Assembly (NCBI RefSeq): GCF_002217945.1 | Contig: NZ_BCMG01000011.1 | Span: 54,694 to 118,693 of the forward strand | DNA length: 64,000 bases | Origin: Secundilactobacillus silagei JCM 19001 | Lineage (GTDB): Bacteria; Bacillota; Bacilli; Lactobacillales; Lactobacillaceae | Direction: 5' to 3' | In this document: in pieces, positions 7,559-15,228 of the stretch | How positions within the stretch are numbered: the stretch's first letter is position 1 | How the letters are laid out: the number at the start of each line of letters is the position of its first letter | The notes under the pieces: model-generated | Told to the model about the DNA's origin: nothing | The model's input: the letters and a program-made list of their open reading frames with translations, nothing else | The model's database searches: none | Position numbers and translations under genes: made by a program

Positions 7559-8197
7559 TTGAAAAAAGTTATTTTATTAGGCGCTACCAGTAACATTTCA
7601 CGATATCTAATTCCACGTCTCTTAAAAGAAGACGATATTGAACTAACGCTATTCGCCCGGCAGGCAACAAGTCGTCTTGCCCAGTACGCCAATCAACCAA
7701 GAGTAACCCTTGTCAACGGTAACTGGAACGACGAGCAAGATCTAGTGACGGCAATTGAGGGCCAAGATATCGTCTATCTGGCAACCGGTCACTTTACCAT
7801 TGCCAACCAGAAAATTGTTACTGCCATGAAGCAGACCGAAGTGGACCGGATTATCATTGCCGGTGGCCTTGGCATCTACGATGAAGTAACTGGTAAATTT
7901 GGTTCCTGGAACGCCCGAATGATGGGCGATTATACCGAGATAAAACGGGCAGCTTTAGTATTTGACGATAGTCATCTCAACTATACGTTTCTACGCATGG
8001 CCTGGTTGTACAACAATGATCAGCATCTCGACTACAAAATAATTCCCAAAGGTGCAGACTTTGTCGATACCCAAGTCACCCGACAAGCGGTTGCCAGATT
8101 GATCACTGAAATCATTTTGGACCCCACACTTTACGAGCGAACCAGCATTGGTGTGGCCGAGCCCAATACTGCTTGGGACAAACCATCATTTTACTAG
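7559..8197 (+). CDS. NAD(P)-binding (NmrA/atypical SDR-like) protein
   Basis: A 212-residue single-domain Rossmann protein. The N-terminal ILLGATSNISRYL motif binds a dinucleotide, and YLATGH and IIIAGGLGIYDE match the NAD(P)H-binding DUF/NmrA-like reductases. No Y-x-x-x-K catalytic pair is evident in the usual place. It starts with TTG, with AAAGAGG about 8 bases upstream. It is paralogous to the 9501-10160 gene in the same cluster. A redox-sensing or flavin/quinone reductase role is possible, but nothing in the sequence decides this. Confidence 0.8.
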   Translation: MKKVILLGATSNISRYLIPRLLKEDDIELTLFARQATSRLAQYANQPRVTLVNGNWNDEQDLVTAIEGQDIVYLATGHFTIANQKIVTAMKQTEVDRIIIAGGLGIYDEVTGKFGSWNARMMGDYTEIKRAALVFDDSHLNYTFLRMAWLYNNDQHLDYKIIPKGADFVDTQVTRQAVARLITEIILDPTLYERTSIGVAEPNTAWDKPSFY

Positions 8198-8207
8198 GAG
8201 GTGCAAA

Positions 8208-8699
8208 ATGAAAATCAAAGTTGCACTTGAAAACGGGTATTTACCACAAATTTACACCCGCAAAGCATTAATCAAACAAAGCGGTCAGCCAATTGTCTCC
8301 TTTCCAATTTCCTGCGTTTATTTGCCGAAATAGACCAACTCATTGGCAATCAGTCTGATTGACTATGATGCTGTTCCGAGAACTGGCTTCCCCTTCATTC
8401 ATTGGCTTGCTGCAAACATTCCAGTGAGCCAAGAAATATCCGCGGATTTTAGTCGCCGGTATAAGGGACCACAAGGCCAAAATTCCTGGATGTCTCGCTT
8501 TTATGCTTTAGATGATTCATACTTCATGGACCATTATGCTGGACCAAATCCGCCAGAAATCCCTCATCGTTATACCCTAACTATGTATGCACTAAGCAGG
8601 AACACAACTCTGAAAAACGGATTCTATTACAACGAATTTTTAGACCAGTTAGAAAACTGTGTGCTAGATGAAGCACGGCTACAAATCCTTGCTTTATAG
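8208..8699 (+). pseudogene. YbhB/PEBP family protein broken by an in-frame stop
   Basis: Two pieces in the same frame make one PEBP-family (Raf-kinase-inhibitor-like) protein. The first 41 codons (MKIKVALENGYLP, QPIVSFPIS) end at TAG 8331-8333. The rest (LAISLIDYDAVPRTGFPFIHWLAANIP) continues from just after it. Family members carry Glu or Asp after the LPK motif, so one GAG to TAG change would explain the break. AGGAGG precedes the ATG. A TTG at 8343 could restart translation but would lose the first strands. It is called a pseudogene, with read-through or sequencing error as alternatives. Confidence 0.8.
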
Positions 8700-8719
8700 C
8701 ATCCGAAAGGAAAAATAAT

Positions 8720-9127
8720 ATGAACAACAAAACAGAAGTCACTCATGGACTATTTGATATAGGCAATTTAAACACCGCATTTGTCAACAACTTTGTCGGC
8801 GATAGTTATCATAACTCACTGGTGAAAGAGACCAATATTCCGGTCACTGTCAGCAATGTTTTCTTCGAACCGGGAGCGAGAAATAACTGGGATATCCACC
8901 ATAATGGCTACCAGATCTTACTGGTTACTGGCGGTGAAGGCTGGTATCAAGAAGACGACCATTCAGCACAGAAACTGCATTCTGGTGATGTGGTAATTAC
9001 GCACGAGGGAGTTAAACACTGGCATGGTGCAACCCAGAATAACTGGTTTAGCCATGTCGCTATCACGGCGGGTACACCAATTTGGCTGGAACCAGTTAAC
9101 AACGAAGACTATCAACAACTAAACTAG
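8720..9127 (+). CDS. Cupin-domain protein
   Basis: A 135-residue single cupin. Motif 1 is visible as FFEPGARNNWDIHHNGYQILLVTGGEG, with metal-binding His residues, and motif 2 as GDVVITHEGVKHWHGA. It resembles the small cupins that accompany carboxymuconolactone decarboxylases and aldo/keto reductases in lactobacillus redox clusters. GAAAGGAAAAATAAT precedes the ATG. The reaction is unknown; metal binding is inferred from the three His and one Glu-like positions. Confidence 0.85.
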   Translation: MNNKTEVTHGLFDIGNLNTAFVNNFVGDSYHNSLVKETNIPVTVSNVFFEPGARNNWDIHHNGYQILLVTGGEGWYQEDDHSAQKLHSGDVVITHEGVKHWHGATQNNWFSHVAITAGTPIWLEPVNNEDYQQLN

Positions 9128-9138
9128 GAGGCTACACA

Positions 9139-9492
9139 ATGGTTAAAATTAAAATGATCGTAAACGGTAATACTCTGATTGCTGATTTCGAAAATAACGC
9201 GACAGCAAACGCCCTACTTAATTTAATGCCCACGCAATTACCGATGCTTAATCTGTATTCACGTGAATTAACTTATCGGTTTAAACAAGCTTTACCAGCA
9301 AATGACACGCAACGGAAAGGCTATCGAGTTGGTGATATTGCTTATTGGGCGCCACGACACAGTTTTGTGATCTTCTATAAGCAGACTGGTGAAATTATTA
9401 GTGATCTACAACCTATTGGACATATTGATAGTGGTGACCTCAACCAATTTCAATCGTCTGGGAACGTCACCGTTAGTTTTGAAAGGGTTTAG
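9139..9492 (+). CDS. Cyclophilin-like fold protein
   Basis: A 117-residue protein matching the small cyclophilin-like family: an IKMIVNGNTLIADFENN start, then a middle block ending in GDIAYWAPRHSFVIFY and a GHIDSGDLN tail. These proteins share the cyclophilin barrel but are usually assigned no prolyl isomerase activity. It starts 11 bases after the cupin stop with its own AGGAGG, so it is co-transcribed. The cupin/cyclophilin-like/SDR grouping recurs in lactobacilli, from memory. Confidence 0.8.
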   Translation: MVKIKMIVNGNTLIADFENNATANALLNLMPTQLPMLNLYSRELTYRFKQALPANDTQRKGYRVGDIAYWAPRHSFVIFYKQTGEIISDLQPIGHIDSGDLNQFQSSGNVTVSFERV

Positions 9493-9500
9493 GGACAGTG

Positions 9501-10160
9501 ATGAAAAAAGTTCTAATTTTAGGTGCAAATGGTCGCATCGCTAGAATCGTCCGCAGCAGACTGCTTGCCCAACACGATGTTCAACTCACATTATTTCTGC
9601 GCAACGCAGATCGGATTACGGTTTCGAATCCTAATCGAGAAAGTATCATCGAAGGCGACGTCAATAATACTGCTTTACTCGATACCGCCATGGTCGGTCA
9701 AGATGTTGTCTATGCTAACTTAGCTGGTAATATGGAACGGATGGCAGCCCAAATCGTTAATGCAATGGTCCAACAGCACATTCATCAGTTAATCTGGATC
9801 ACTGGGTCTGGTTTATACCACGAAACACCTGAACCCTTTGGATCATGGGTTGAACGAACGGTTGGTCATGTTTCTAAGGAAGATACCCGGCGTGCAGCAA
9901 AAGTTATTGAAAGTTCAAACCTAGACTACACTATTATTCGTGCCGCTTACATGACCGACAACCCTGAGATTGATTACGAACTGACCCAAAAAGGAGAATC
10001 GTTCAAAGGTACCCTGGTTTCACGGGCAAGTATTGCCGACTTGGTGTTAAAAGTGATTGGTTCAACCAACAAATACACTCGAACCAGCCTAGGTATAGCA
10101 AAACCGGGAACCGACAATTCACTTCCACTTATAAAACAAATGGAAAATAAGCGGATTTAA
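9501..10160 (+). CDS. NAD(P)-binding (NmrA/atypical SDR-like) protein, paralogue
   Basis: A 219-residue Rossmann protein. The ILGANGRIARI dinucleotide motif starts at residue 5, and LIWITGSGLYHETPEPFGSW aligns with IIIAGGLGIYDEVTGKFGSW of the 7559-8197 product. The two genes are clear paralogues that bracket the PEBP, cupin and cyclophilin-like genes. A GTG directly before the ATG is in frame, but ATG 9501 has the better distance from AGGGACA. It is the last gene of the cluster; no strong terminator follows at once. Confidence 0.8.
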   Translation: MKKVLILGANGRIARIVRSRLLAQHDVQLTLFLRNADRITVSNPNRESIIEGDVNNTALLDTAMVGQDVVYANLAGNMERMAAQIVNAMVQQHIHQLIWITGSGLYHETPEPFGSWVERTVGHVSKEDTRRAAKVIESSNLDYTIIRAAYMTDNPEIDYELTQKGESFKGTLVSRASIADLVLKVIGSTNKYTRTSLGIAKPGTDNSLPLIKQMENKRI

Positions 10161-10266
10161 TCAAAAAATCCGTTTAGCTGAACCACTGATGCGTTATGCT
10201 CAATGCGGTAATCTATCCTTCGGCAGTCGAATAGTTTGTCTGGTACGAGACATATGCATACAAATC

Positions 10267-10615
10267 GCCTTTTTGCAGAGAGCAAAACTCAGCGCTTCAC
10301 ATGAGTTTAAAAGATTTAATAAGCTTCGGGCACTAAAAAGATTATTTTCTTAAAGTGTGAAATAGTGGAGTTTCAAAAGGAAGGGACGGAATTAAAATGG
10401 TTAAAGCACGCCTGCATCGTTGGACATTAATTCTTGGCATAGTTTTTTTGCTTGCTGGTGTGAGTTGCTTTATCATCCGATTTTTCACGCCTGAATATAT
10501 TGGTGCGAACGGGGTTTTACATGAGTCTTTTTACTTGGTGATCCTTGGTTACGCCGGCCTGTTTATTGGTCTGATTTTCTCCTTTATTTCATTTTTAACG
10601 CGAAGTAAATCGTAG
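10267..10615 (+). repeat. Dispersed duplication, copy 2 (upstream region plus DUF3955 gene)
   Basis: This aligns with 1545-1896 over both the non-coding leader and the gene. The leader keeps TTTGCAG..AGCAAAAC, AGTTTAAAAGATTTAAT, AAAGTGTGAAATA and GAAGGGACG. Confidence 0.75.
10397..10615 (+). CDS. DUF3955 family small membrane protein, paralogue
   Basis: 72 residues with two membrane helices and the GANGVLHESFYL loop, about three-quarters identical to the 1675-1896 product. In the loop the family's HEP is changed to HES. GAAGGGACG lies before the ATG. The gene is solitary. The function is unknown. Confidence 0.8.
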   Translation: MVKARLHRWTLILGIVFLLAGVSCFIIRFFTPEYIGANGVLHESFYLVILGYAGLFIGLIFSFISFLTRSKS

Positions 10616-10949
10616 TTATAATATTTCAATGTTCCTTGATATTACATGGATATATCAATACAATACGACAATACGAAATTTGAAATGATGCGGTTGATTC
10701 TGATGAAGTACCATTTAGTCGTATCATGCATCATCATTTAGAGTCATTTTAAAATAAAGCAAAAGAATCGACCTTGGCCGATTCTTTTGCTTTATCCAAT
10801 TATTTAGCTGTTTGAGAACTATTTTGACTGGGCGCTTTAAGTCTGACAATGGTTGATACAGCATTTTGGAGTGATCTTTAAAAAATTACCAAACATCTAC
10901 CAAACATTTACAGCGAGTCGTGTCAATGCAACAAACGAATCAAATATCT
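10616..10949. other. Intergenic region with terminator
   Basis: About 330 bases; only the hairpin at 10756-10793 is recognisable. Confidence 0.5.
10756..10793. terminator. Bidirectional terminator
   Basis: 15-bp perfect arms AAAGCAAAAGAATCG and its complement, with an 8-base loop and A/T-rich flanks on both sides. It lies between the convergent DUF3955 and MDR genes. Confidence 0.85.
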
Positions 10950-11885
10950 CTATAAAGTAATAACAAGTTTACCCGTTGTATGCCTGCCAGCAACACGATT
11001 CTGTGCTGTGGTTACCGATTCGGCACTGAATGGAAGTGTCTCTATTGATTGTTTGACCTGCCCCTCAGCCACTAATTTGCCTAGTGCTTCAAGCATAGCC
11101 CCGGTACCCTGAGTAAATTGGAAAGCGACCTGTTGTGGCGCTGCCAGTTCTTCAGGAGTCGGCTGGGCCGCAACGGTAATGAGTCGGCCGTTGGTTTGCA
11201 ACGTTGCTAAACCACCATCAATATCACCAACCGTATCGAAGACCCCATCGAAATCATGCAGAACATCGCTTGGTGTAACTTGATGATAGTCTATCACTTG
11301 GTCAGCACCTAAGTCCGTCAGCAATTGAGTGTGGGCCGGGCCTGCAGTCGTAGCAACGTATGCACCACGTAATTTTGCGAGTTGCACGGCTAGTGAGCCC
11401 ACACCGCCAGCACCGCCTTGAATCAGGATCTTTTCTCCAGATTGCACGTTCAAGCTCTTGGTAATTGCCTGATAAGCGGTCATCCCCGCAATCGGTAAGG
11501 CCGCTGCTTGAGCATCAGAAAGATCAGTTGGTGTATGCGCCAGTTCATCTAAGGGGGCAACACAGTACTCAGCGTATGAACCGTTATTTCCTGCATGATC
11601 ACTTGGTAAACCACCGAAGACTCGGTCACCGACTTTGAACGTTGTCACACCAGCGCCAACCGCAGCCACAACCCCTGCCATATCCCAGCCTAAAATTAGT
11701 GGGTAAGACCAGTTATCAGTAAAGGGACTGCCCAACATACCTAGTTTAGCAGCGACGTCCATTGGATTGATGCTAAAGGCCTTGATATTCACCAGCACCT
11801 GTCCGGCTGGTAAAGCTGGCTGCTGCACGTCTTGCAGAATAAATTTGCTATCAACACCTAATTTATCGATTGTAATTGCTTGCAT
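10950..11885 (-). CDS. Quinone oxidoreductase-like MDR protein (zinc-free)
   Basis: A 311-residue medium-chain dehydrogenase/reductase of the quinone oxidoreductase group. The N-terminal GroES-like domain is present, and the cofactor motif is ILIQGGAGGVGSLAVQLAK at about residues 148-166. The zinc-binding cysteines of alcohol dehydrogenases are absent, as expected for zeta-crystallin-like enzymes. It probably reduces quinones or enones with NADPH. It is divergent from a TetR regulator that likely controls it. GGAGGAATTAC precedes the ATG. Confidence 0.9.
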   Translation of the reverse strand: MQAITIDKLGVDSKFILQDVQQPALPAGQVLVNIKAFSINPMDVAAKLGMLGSPFTDNWSYPLILGWDMAGVVAAVGAGVTTFKVGDRVFGGLPSDHAGNNGSYAEYCVAPLDELAHTPTDLSDAQAAALPIAGMTAYQAITKSLNVQSGEKILIQGGAGGVGSLAVQLAKLRGAYVATTAGPAHTQLLTDLGADQVIDYHQVTPSDVLHDFDGVFDTVGDIDGGLATLQTNGRLITVAAQPTPEELAAPQQVAFQFTQGTGAMLEALGKLVAEGQVKQSIETLPFSAESVTTAQNRVAGRHTTGKLVITL

Positions 11886-11934
11886 GTAATTCCTCCTAAA
11901 TTCTAACGTTGTTCATTGAAATGTGTAGGAGTAT

Positions 11935-11946
11935 TCTAGCACTAGA
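11935..11946. promoter_or_regulatory. Possible TetR operator
   Basis: TCTAG-CA-CTAGA lies between the divergent MDR and tetR genes, close to the likely minus-strand -10 region. The arms are short, so this is only a candidate. Confidence 0.35.
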
Positions 11947-12017
11947 TAATTGTGAATGCGCAACCGGTTTCCACTGGCTGTAGTGCAATCCAACAGATAG
12001 AAAGAAGTGTCGGAAAA

Positions 12018-12536
12018 ATGGCTTCTCAACAAGCAGCACGTATGGAAAAGAATTTACAACAGGCATTACTAAACTTATTGGCACAATACCCTTTTGAGAA
12101 AATCACCATTCAGCAGATTGCTGAAGAAACAATGGTGAATCGTACCACGGTTTATGCGCACTATGAAGATAAATTTGCATTACTCAATGCGACACTTCAA
12201 ACTCAATTTACAGCAACTGAAATTGCACCCGAAGATCTAAAGACTAAACCGTTCACCAGCCTATCACTGCTCTGCAAAGGTACACTAACGCAAGCGGTTG
12301 AACGGCAGCGCAATGATATGGCTTTCCAAACGGCGATGATGCAGTTGTTTTTCCATCAATTAAAGCAAACAGATGTCGTGCCAACCGGGTTACCAGAATA
12401 TATGCTGATTTGGCGCGTCAAAGCCGTGATGCATTGGGTGCGTGAAACCCAGCAACCGTATAACCTGTACACTGCTGGTTCAATTCTGGATGGGTTAACG
12501 GTGCATGCTAATGAACTTTTAGACTCGAGGCTTTGA
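12018..12536 (+). CDS. TetR family regulator
   Basis: About 172 residues. The helix-turn-helix is ITIQQIAEETMVNRTTVYAHYEDK near residues 30-55, with Y-x-H-Y typical of the recognition helix. The reading frame is open further upstream, but ATG 12018 gives the family's usual N-terminus; ATG 12042 is an alternative. The C-terminal domain is short and divergent. It probably represses the neighbouring MDR gene. A fragment of this gene is repeated at 13315-13372. Confidence 0.85.
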   Translation: MASQQAARMEKNLQQALLNLLAQYPFEKITIQQIAEETMVNRTTVYAHYEDKFALLNATLQTQFTATEIAPEDLKTKPFTSLSLLCKGTLTQAVERQRNDMAFQTAMMQLFFHQLKQTDVVPTGLPEYMLIWRVKAVMHWVRETQQPYNLYTAGSILDGLTVHANELLDSRL

Positions 12537-12639
12537 TCGTACCAGTCCATCTGGGAGTGTTAAATACTTTTGTGTAAATGGAATTTCTCTCCCATTAGCT
12601 AGCCGTTAATACATTGATCCTAACTTTTTAGGAGGTCTT

Positions 12640-12738
12640 ATGCGTTATCAAAATCAGTATGACATCAAAAGGATTCATTTAAAGTCTAATTCATGCTCTA
12701 CTATTTTTGTCAAAGAAAGGACTGATCAAAATGACTGA
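12640..12738 (+). CDS. Possible 32-residue leader peptide before the RelBE-type operon
   Basis: A small ORF (MRYQNQYDIKRIHLK...) has a textbook TTTAGGAGGTCTT ribosome binding site. It ends 8 bases inside the antitoxin gene, so translational coupling is possible. No homology is recognised. It may be a decayed start of another gene or a chance ORF. Confidence 0.3.
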   Translation: MRYQNQYDIKRIHLKSNSCSTIFVKERTDQND

Positions 12739-12961
12739 TACAACTGTTACATCATTGCGTTTCAACAAAGACCAATATCGCAAAGTAAAAGAACTTGCTG
12801 ATTTTAATGGTGTTTCAGTCACAACGTATATGCGGCAAGCCGTCTTAGAACATGCTGAAGACGAAACTGATTACCAAGACGCGGCTGCAAATTTAAAAAC
12901 CAGTCACGGTGAAACTGTCAGTCGAACTGAAATTATGACTCGTCTTGGACTACGACCATGA
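12731..12961 (+). CDS. RelB/DUF6290-like antitoxin (ribbon-helix-helix)
   Basis: A 76-residue antitoxin. The N-terminus TVTSLRFNKDQYRKVKELADFNGVS is a ribbon-helix-helix DNA-binding unit. The tail with TDYQDAAANL and SRTEIMTRLGL is the toxin-binding part. ATG 12731 is chosen over an upstream TTG because AAAGAAAGGA sits about 9 bases before it. The gene is intact, and its stop overlaps the toxin start as ATGA. The toxin itself is broken, so the antitoxin may now act only as an orphan regulator or anti-addiction factor. Confidence 0.8.
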   Translation: MTDTTVTSLRFNKDQYRKVKELADFNGVSVTTYMRQAVLEHAEDETDYQDAAANLKTSHGETVSRTEIMTRLGLRP

Positions 12962-13225
12962 CTGCTTATCATTGGAGCTTTGACAAGCATACCGAAAAAA
13001 ATTTCCAAACTGAATCTACAAATTCAGCGCCGACTTATTCACTGGTTAGACAGCCATATTGAAGGCTATGACAATCCTCGTGCTTGGGGAAAAGTCTTGG
13101 AGAGCGATTTAGGAACATTTTGGCGCTACCGTGTTGGTAGTTATCGAATCATTGCTGATATTAATGTTGGACATTTTAATGTGCTAGTTGTTAAAACGGC
13201 TAAGCGTAACGATGTCTATAAATAA
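12958..13225 (+). pseudogene. RelE-type toxin, frameshifted near codon 16
   Basis: The proper start is ATG 12958, which overlaps the antitoxin stop. From there MTAYHWSFDKHTEKNF is read; then the frame shifts at about 13005-13006. The rest (KLNLQIQRRLIHWLD, NPRAWGK, FWRYRVGSYRIIAD, RNDVYK) is in another frame. Joined, they make a normal RelE-family RNase of about 88 residues with conserved W-R-Y-R-V and R-x-D-V-Y. One extra base or loss of two explains it. A TTG start at 12980 would give an 81-residue product with an altered N-terminus, so residual activity is not excluded. Confidence 0.8.
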
Positions 13226-13232
13226 TTGCACT

Positions 13233-13269
13233 AAAGAAGGGCCATCTCATTTTGAGGTGGCCTTCTTTT
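13233..13269 (+). terminator. Terminator after the RelBE-type pair
   Basis: The stem AAGAAGG..CCATCTC / GAGGTGGCCTTCTT has one bulged base and is followed by TTTTC. Confidence 0.8.
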
Positions 13270-13314
13270 CGGAATTATTCATCCTTTAGAGAATGGTGTG
13301 ATTGTAGAGAATTT

Positions 13315-13372
13315 CTGGCAACGGCCACGCAATGATATGGCTTTCCAAACCTATAACCTGCACACTACTTTT
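13315..13372 (+). repeat. Remnant of the 12018-12536 tetR gene
   Basis: CGCAATGATATGGCTTTCC followed by AAAC and CTATAACCTGCACACT corresponds to two separate stretches of the tetR gene (around 12308-12335 and 12458-12475). They are joined by an internal deletion. It is non-coding here. Confidence 0.65.
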
Positions 13373-13376
13373 TGAT

Positions 13377-13799
13377 CTAGCGCGTATAGATCTGGTTGAC
13401 GTACTTAGATGGTTGCGTTAAATCTTTAAAATACATCTTGTGTGAACTATAGCGTTTTACTTTGTACTTCCAAGCCATTCCACCAGCTGGCGCATTATTA
13501 TATATCCGGCCTACTAAATAATAAGTATGATGACCAAGGTACTTGTACTTCATTTTATAAGTGGGTGTGGAATTCATTGCGCCAACGGGATTGGACTTTA
13601 ACGTTTTGTTATAAAACGTGACTGTTGAACGTAGGGTCATGCCACTCATATGGAACTTCTTTGAATGCCATTTAGTATGTCTCAAAACACTCGGAATGCC
13701 AGAGTGAACTTTTGCGGCATTGGCAGTTGTGCTAGTTGTCCCCATTGCCCCTATTAAGCCAACACTTAAACCAATTGTGACTAAAATCGATTTTTTCAT
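13377..13799 (-). CDS. Small secreted protein of unknown function
   Basis: A 140-residue basic protein with a Sec signal peptide: KKS, a hydrophobic core, then TTANA before AKVHSG, cleaved near residue 29. The mature part is about 110 residues, rich in Lys, Tyr, His and Ser, with no Cys or anchor. It resembles the many small lactobacillus exoproteins of unknown role. It abuts the IS30 element about 80 bases from its start, so its upstream control may have been disturbed by the insertion. Confidence 0.7.
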   Translation of the reverse strand: MKKSILVTIGLSVGLIGAMGTTSTTANAAKVHSGIPSVLRHTKWHSKKFHMSGMTLRSTVTFYNKTLKSNPVGAMNSTPTYKMKYKYLGHHTYYLVGRIYNNAPAGGMAWKYKVKRYSSHKMYFKDLTQPSKYVNQIYTR

Positions 13800-13880
13800 A
13801 GCTGTATCCTCCCTATTTGCCTACATCATACGCGTTTACGACTATAACGCAAAAAAGCTTTCACATGACGTGAAAGTTTT

Positions 13881-15080
13881 CCCGAATTGTCAAGTCAAGT
13901 GCAACACCTGTAACTACCAGTTAAGACTGAAGACACTAAATAAAGAACCACGATTAATTAGCAGGGTAGTAGTGAATCAAAAGCTTCCTGCGAACTCAGA
14001 TAATTGAGACTCTTGCGTGGGCGATTATTGATGACGGTTTGAACTTTATCAATGTAGTCTTCATCATATGAACGAAGCGAAACGCCCTTAGGCAGATACT
14101 CACGTATCAAGCCATTGGCATTCTCATTACTGCCACATTCCCAAGGTGAATATGGATGCGCAAAGTAGATCTGTGAACCACTAACCTGATTCAGCATTGA
14201 GAATTCACTGCCGTTATCAAACGTGATGGAGTTAAAGATATTAGCACCATAGTGATCAATGACTTTTTGGAGCGTATTAAGGCAGGTAGAAGCGTGAAAG
14301 TTGGGAATCTTCACCACAATCTCAAACCGAGTGAGACGCTCGGTGAGTGTCATGAGTGCTGGCTCGCTAGCAACCTTTTTGCCTTTCACTAAATCACCTT
14401 CCCAATCGCCGAAGGTAATTCGGTCATCGATACTAGCTGGTCGATCTTCAATTGATGTTCCCAGCGATTTTTTGTTCAAACGATCATGGTGAACATGGCT
14501 GCCTTTCACTCGCCGACGTAGCTTCTTAGAAAGGTCACTATTATCTAACGATAATAGTCCGGCATCAATGTAGCGATAAACAGTCGGTGTTGAAGGGCAT
14601 CTCAATGTAGGGTGCATGCGGTGAAAACGGTGAACAAAGCTGTCTACACTATCAGTCCTTAGGTGCCTCTTTAAGGCTTTAACTAGCATCTTAAAGAACA
14701 ACCAACAACGATTCAGGAGGTCATAGGAATGACACTTTAAACGGTGTTTCTCATAGATTGCCTGACCAGTATCAGCAAAGTAGCGGTAATAAGGTAAATA
14801 GTCGCTATTGAGCTGGCGAACGGTTCCCCGCTTAAGCTCGCGGCAAATTGTGCTAGGATCCCGATGGAGTTTGATCGCAATCTGTCGAATAGAATAGTGA
14901 TCTTCATGCCAGGATTGAATCTGACCTCGTTCTTCAGCTGAAAGTTGTTGATAATGCTTGGCAGTGCTAGTATTTAATTGGGTCATGGAGATGTCCTTTC
15001 TTTTTCGTGGTAGTTAAAGTATAGGTCTCCATGGCCTATTTGTGTATTTACTGGGTGTTGCACTTAGATCTTAAATCGGG
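13881..15080 (-). mobile_element. IS30-family insertion sequence, intact (ISLpl1-like)
   Basis: About 1.2 kb bounded by imperfect inverted repeats. The left end starts CCCGAATTGTCAAG and the right end, read inward, starts CCCGATTTAAGATC; both continue to AAGTGCAACACC. It holds one intact transposase gene on the minus strand. A target duplication could not be fixed with certainty; TTTT occurs on both sides within a base of the ends. Confidence 0.85.
13958..14986 (-). CDS. IS30-family transposase
   Basis: A 342-residue DDE transposase of full length. The N-terminal HTH is QLSAEERGQIQSW followed by IRQIAIKLHRDPSTICRELKR, which is diagnostic for IS30. The catalytic triad is visible: Asp in FGDWEGDLV, Asp in ITFDNGSEF, and Glu in the C-terminal region around NANGLIREYLPKG. 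No frameshift is seen, so transposition activity is plausible. Related remnant DNA at 5344-5545 shows an earlier copy in this region. Confidence 0.95.
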   Translation of the reverse strand: MTQLNTSTAKHYQQLSAEERGQIQSWHEDHYSIRQIAIKLHRDPSTICRELKRGTVRQLNSDYLPYYRYFADTGQAIYEKHRLKCHSYDLLNRCWLFFKMLVKALKRHLRTDSVDSFVHRFHRMHPTLRCPSTPTVYRYIDAGLLSLDNSDLSKKLRRRVKGSHVHHDRLNKKSLGTSIEDRPASIDDRITFGDWEGDLVKGKKVASEPALMTLTERLTRFEIVVKIPNFHASTCLNTLQKVIDHYGANIFNSITFDNGSEFSMLNQVSGSQIYFAHPYSPWECGSNENANGLIREYLPKGVSLRSYDEDYIDKVQTVINNRPRKSLNYLSSQEAFDSLLPC

Positions 15081-15114
15081 CTTTTAAATTCTGTTTCATA
15101 TTTAGTCATAAAAA

Positions 15115-15146
15115 TACCCCCAAAGTTGGAAACAACTTTGGGGGTA
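15115..15146 (-). terminator. Terminator of the 15229-15951 SDR gene
   Basis: 14-bp perfect arms TACCCCCAAAGTTG and its complement with a GAAA/TTTC loop. On the minus strand five T residues follow. Confidence 0.85.
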
Positions 15147-15228
15147 CACGTCATCTTGTCTAACTATTATGGGGCATTTCTTTTAGAAATTATTTGTTGG
15201 TTGATTTCAATGATTTCTAGGTGGCTGA

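Noticed and set aside
9523..9723. ORF inside the second NmrA-like gene
   Set aside because: It is a shifted-frame shadow of a gene with clear motifs and has no start signal.
12994..13010. A-rich slippery run in the relE gene as a site of programmed frameshifting
   Set aside because: A AAA AAT fits a -1 slippery heptamer, but a -1 shift reaches a stop within four codons. The conserved body needs +1, so a mutation is the simpler reading.
13877..15085. A defined target-site duplication for the IS30 element
   Set aside because: TTTT occurs near both ends, but the ends cannot be set to the base, so a duplication is not claimed.
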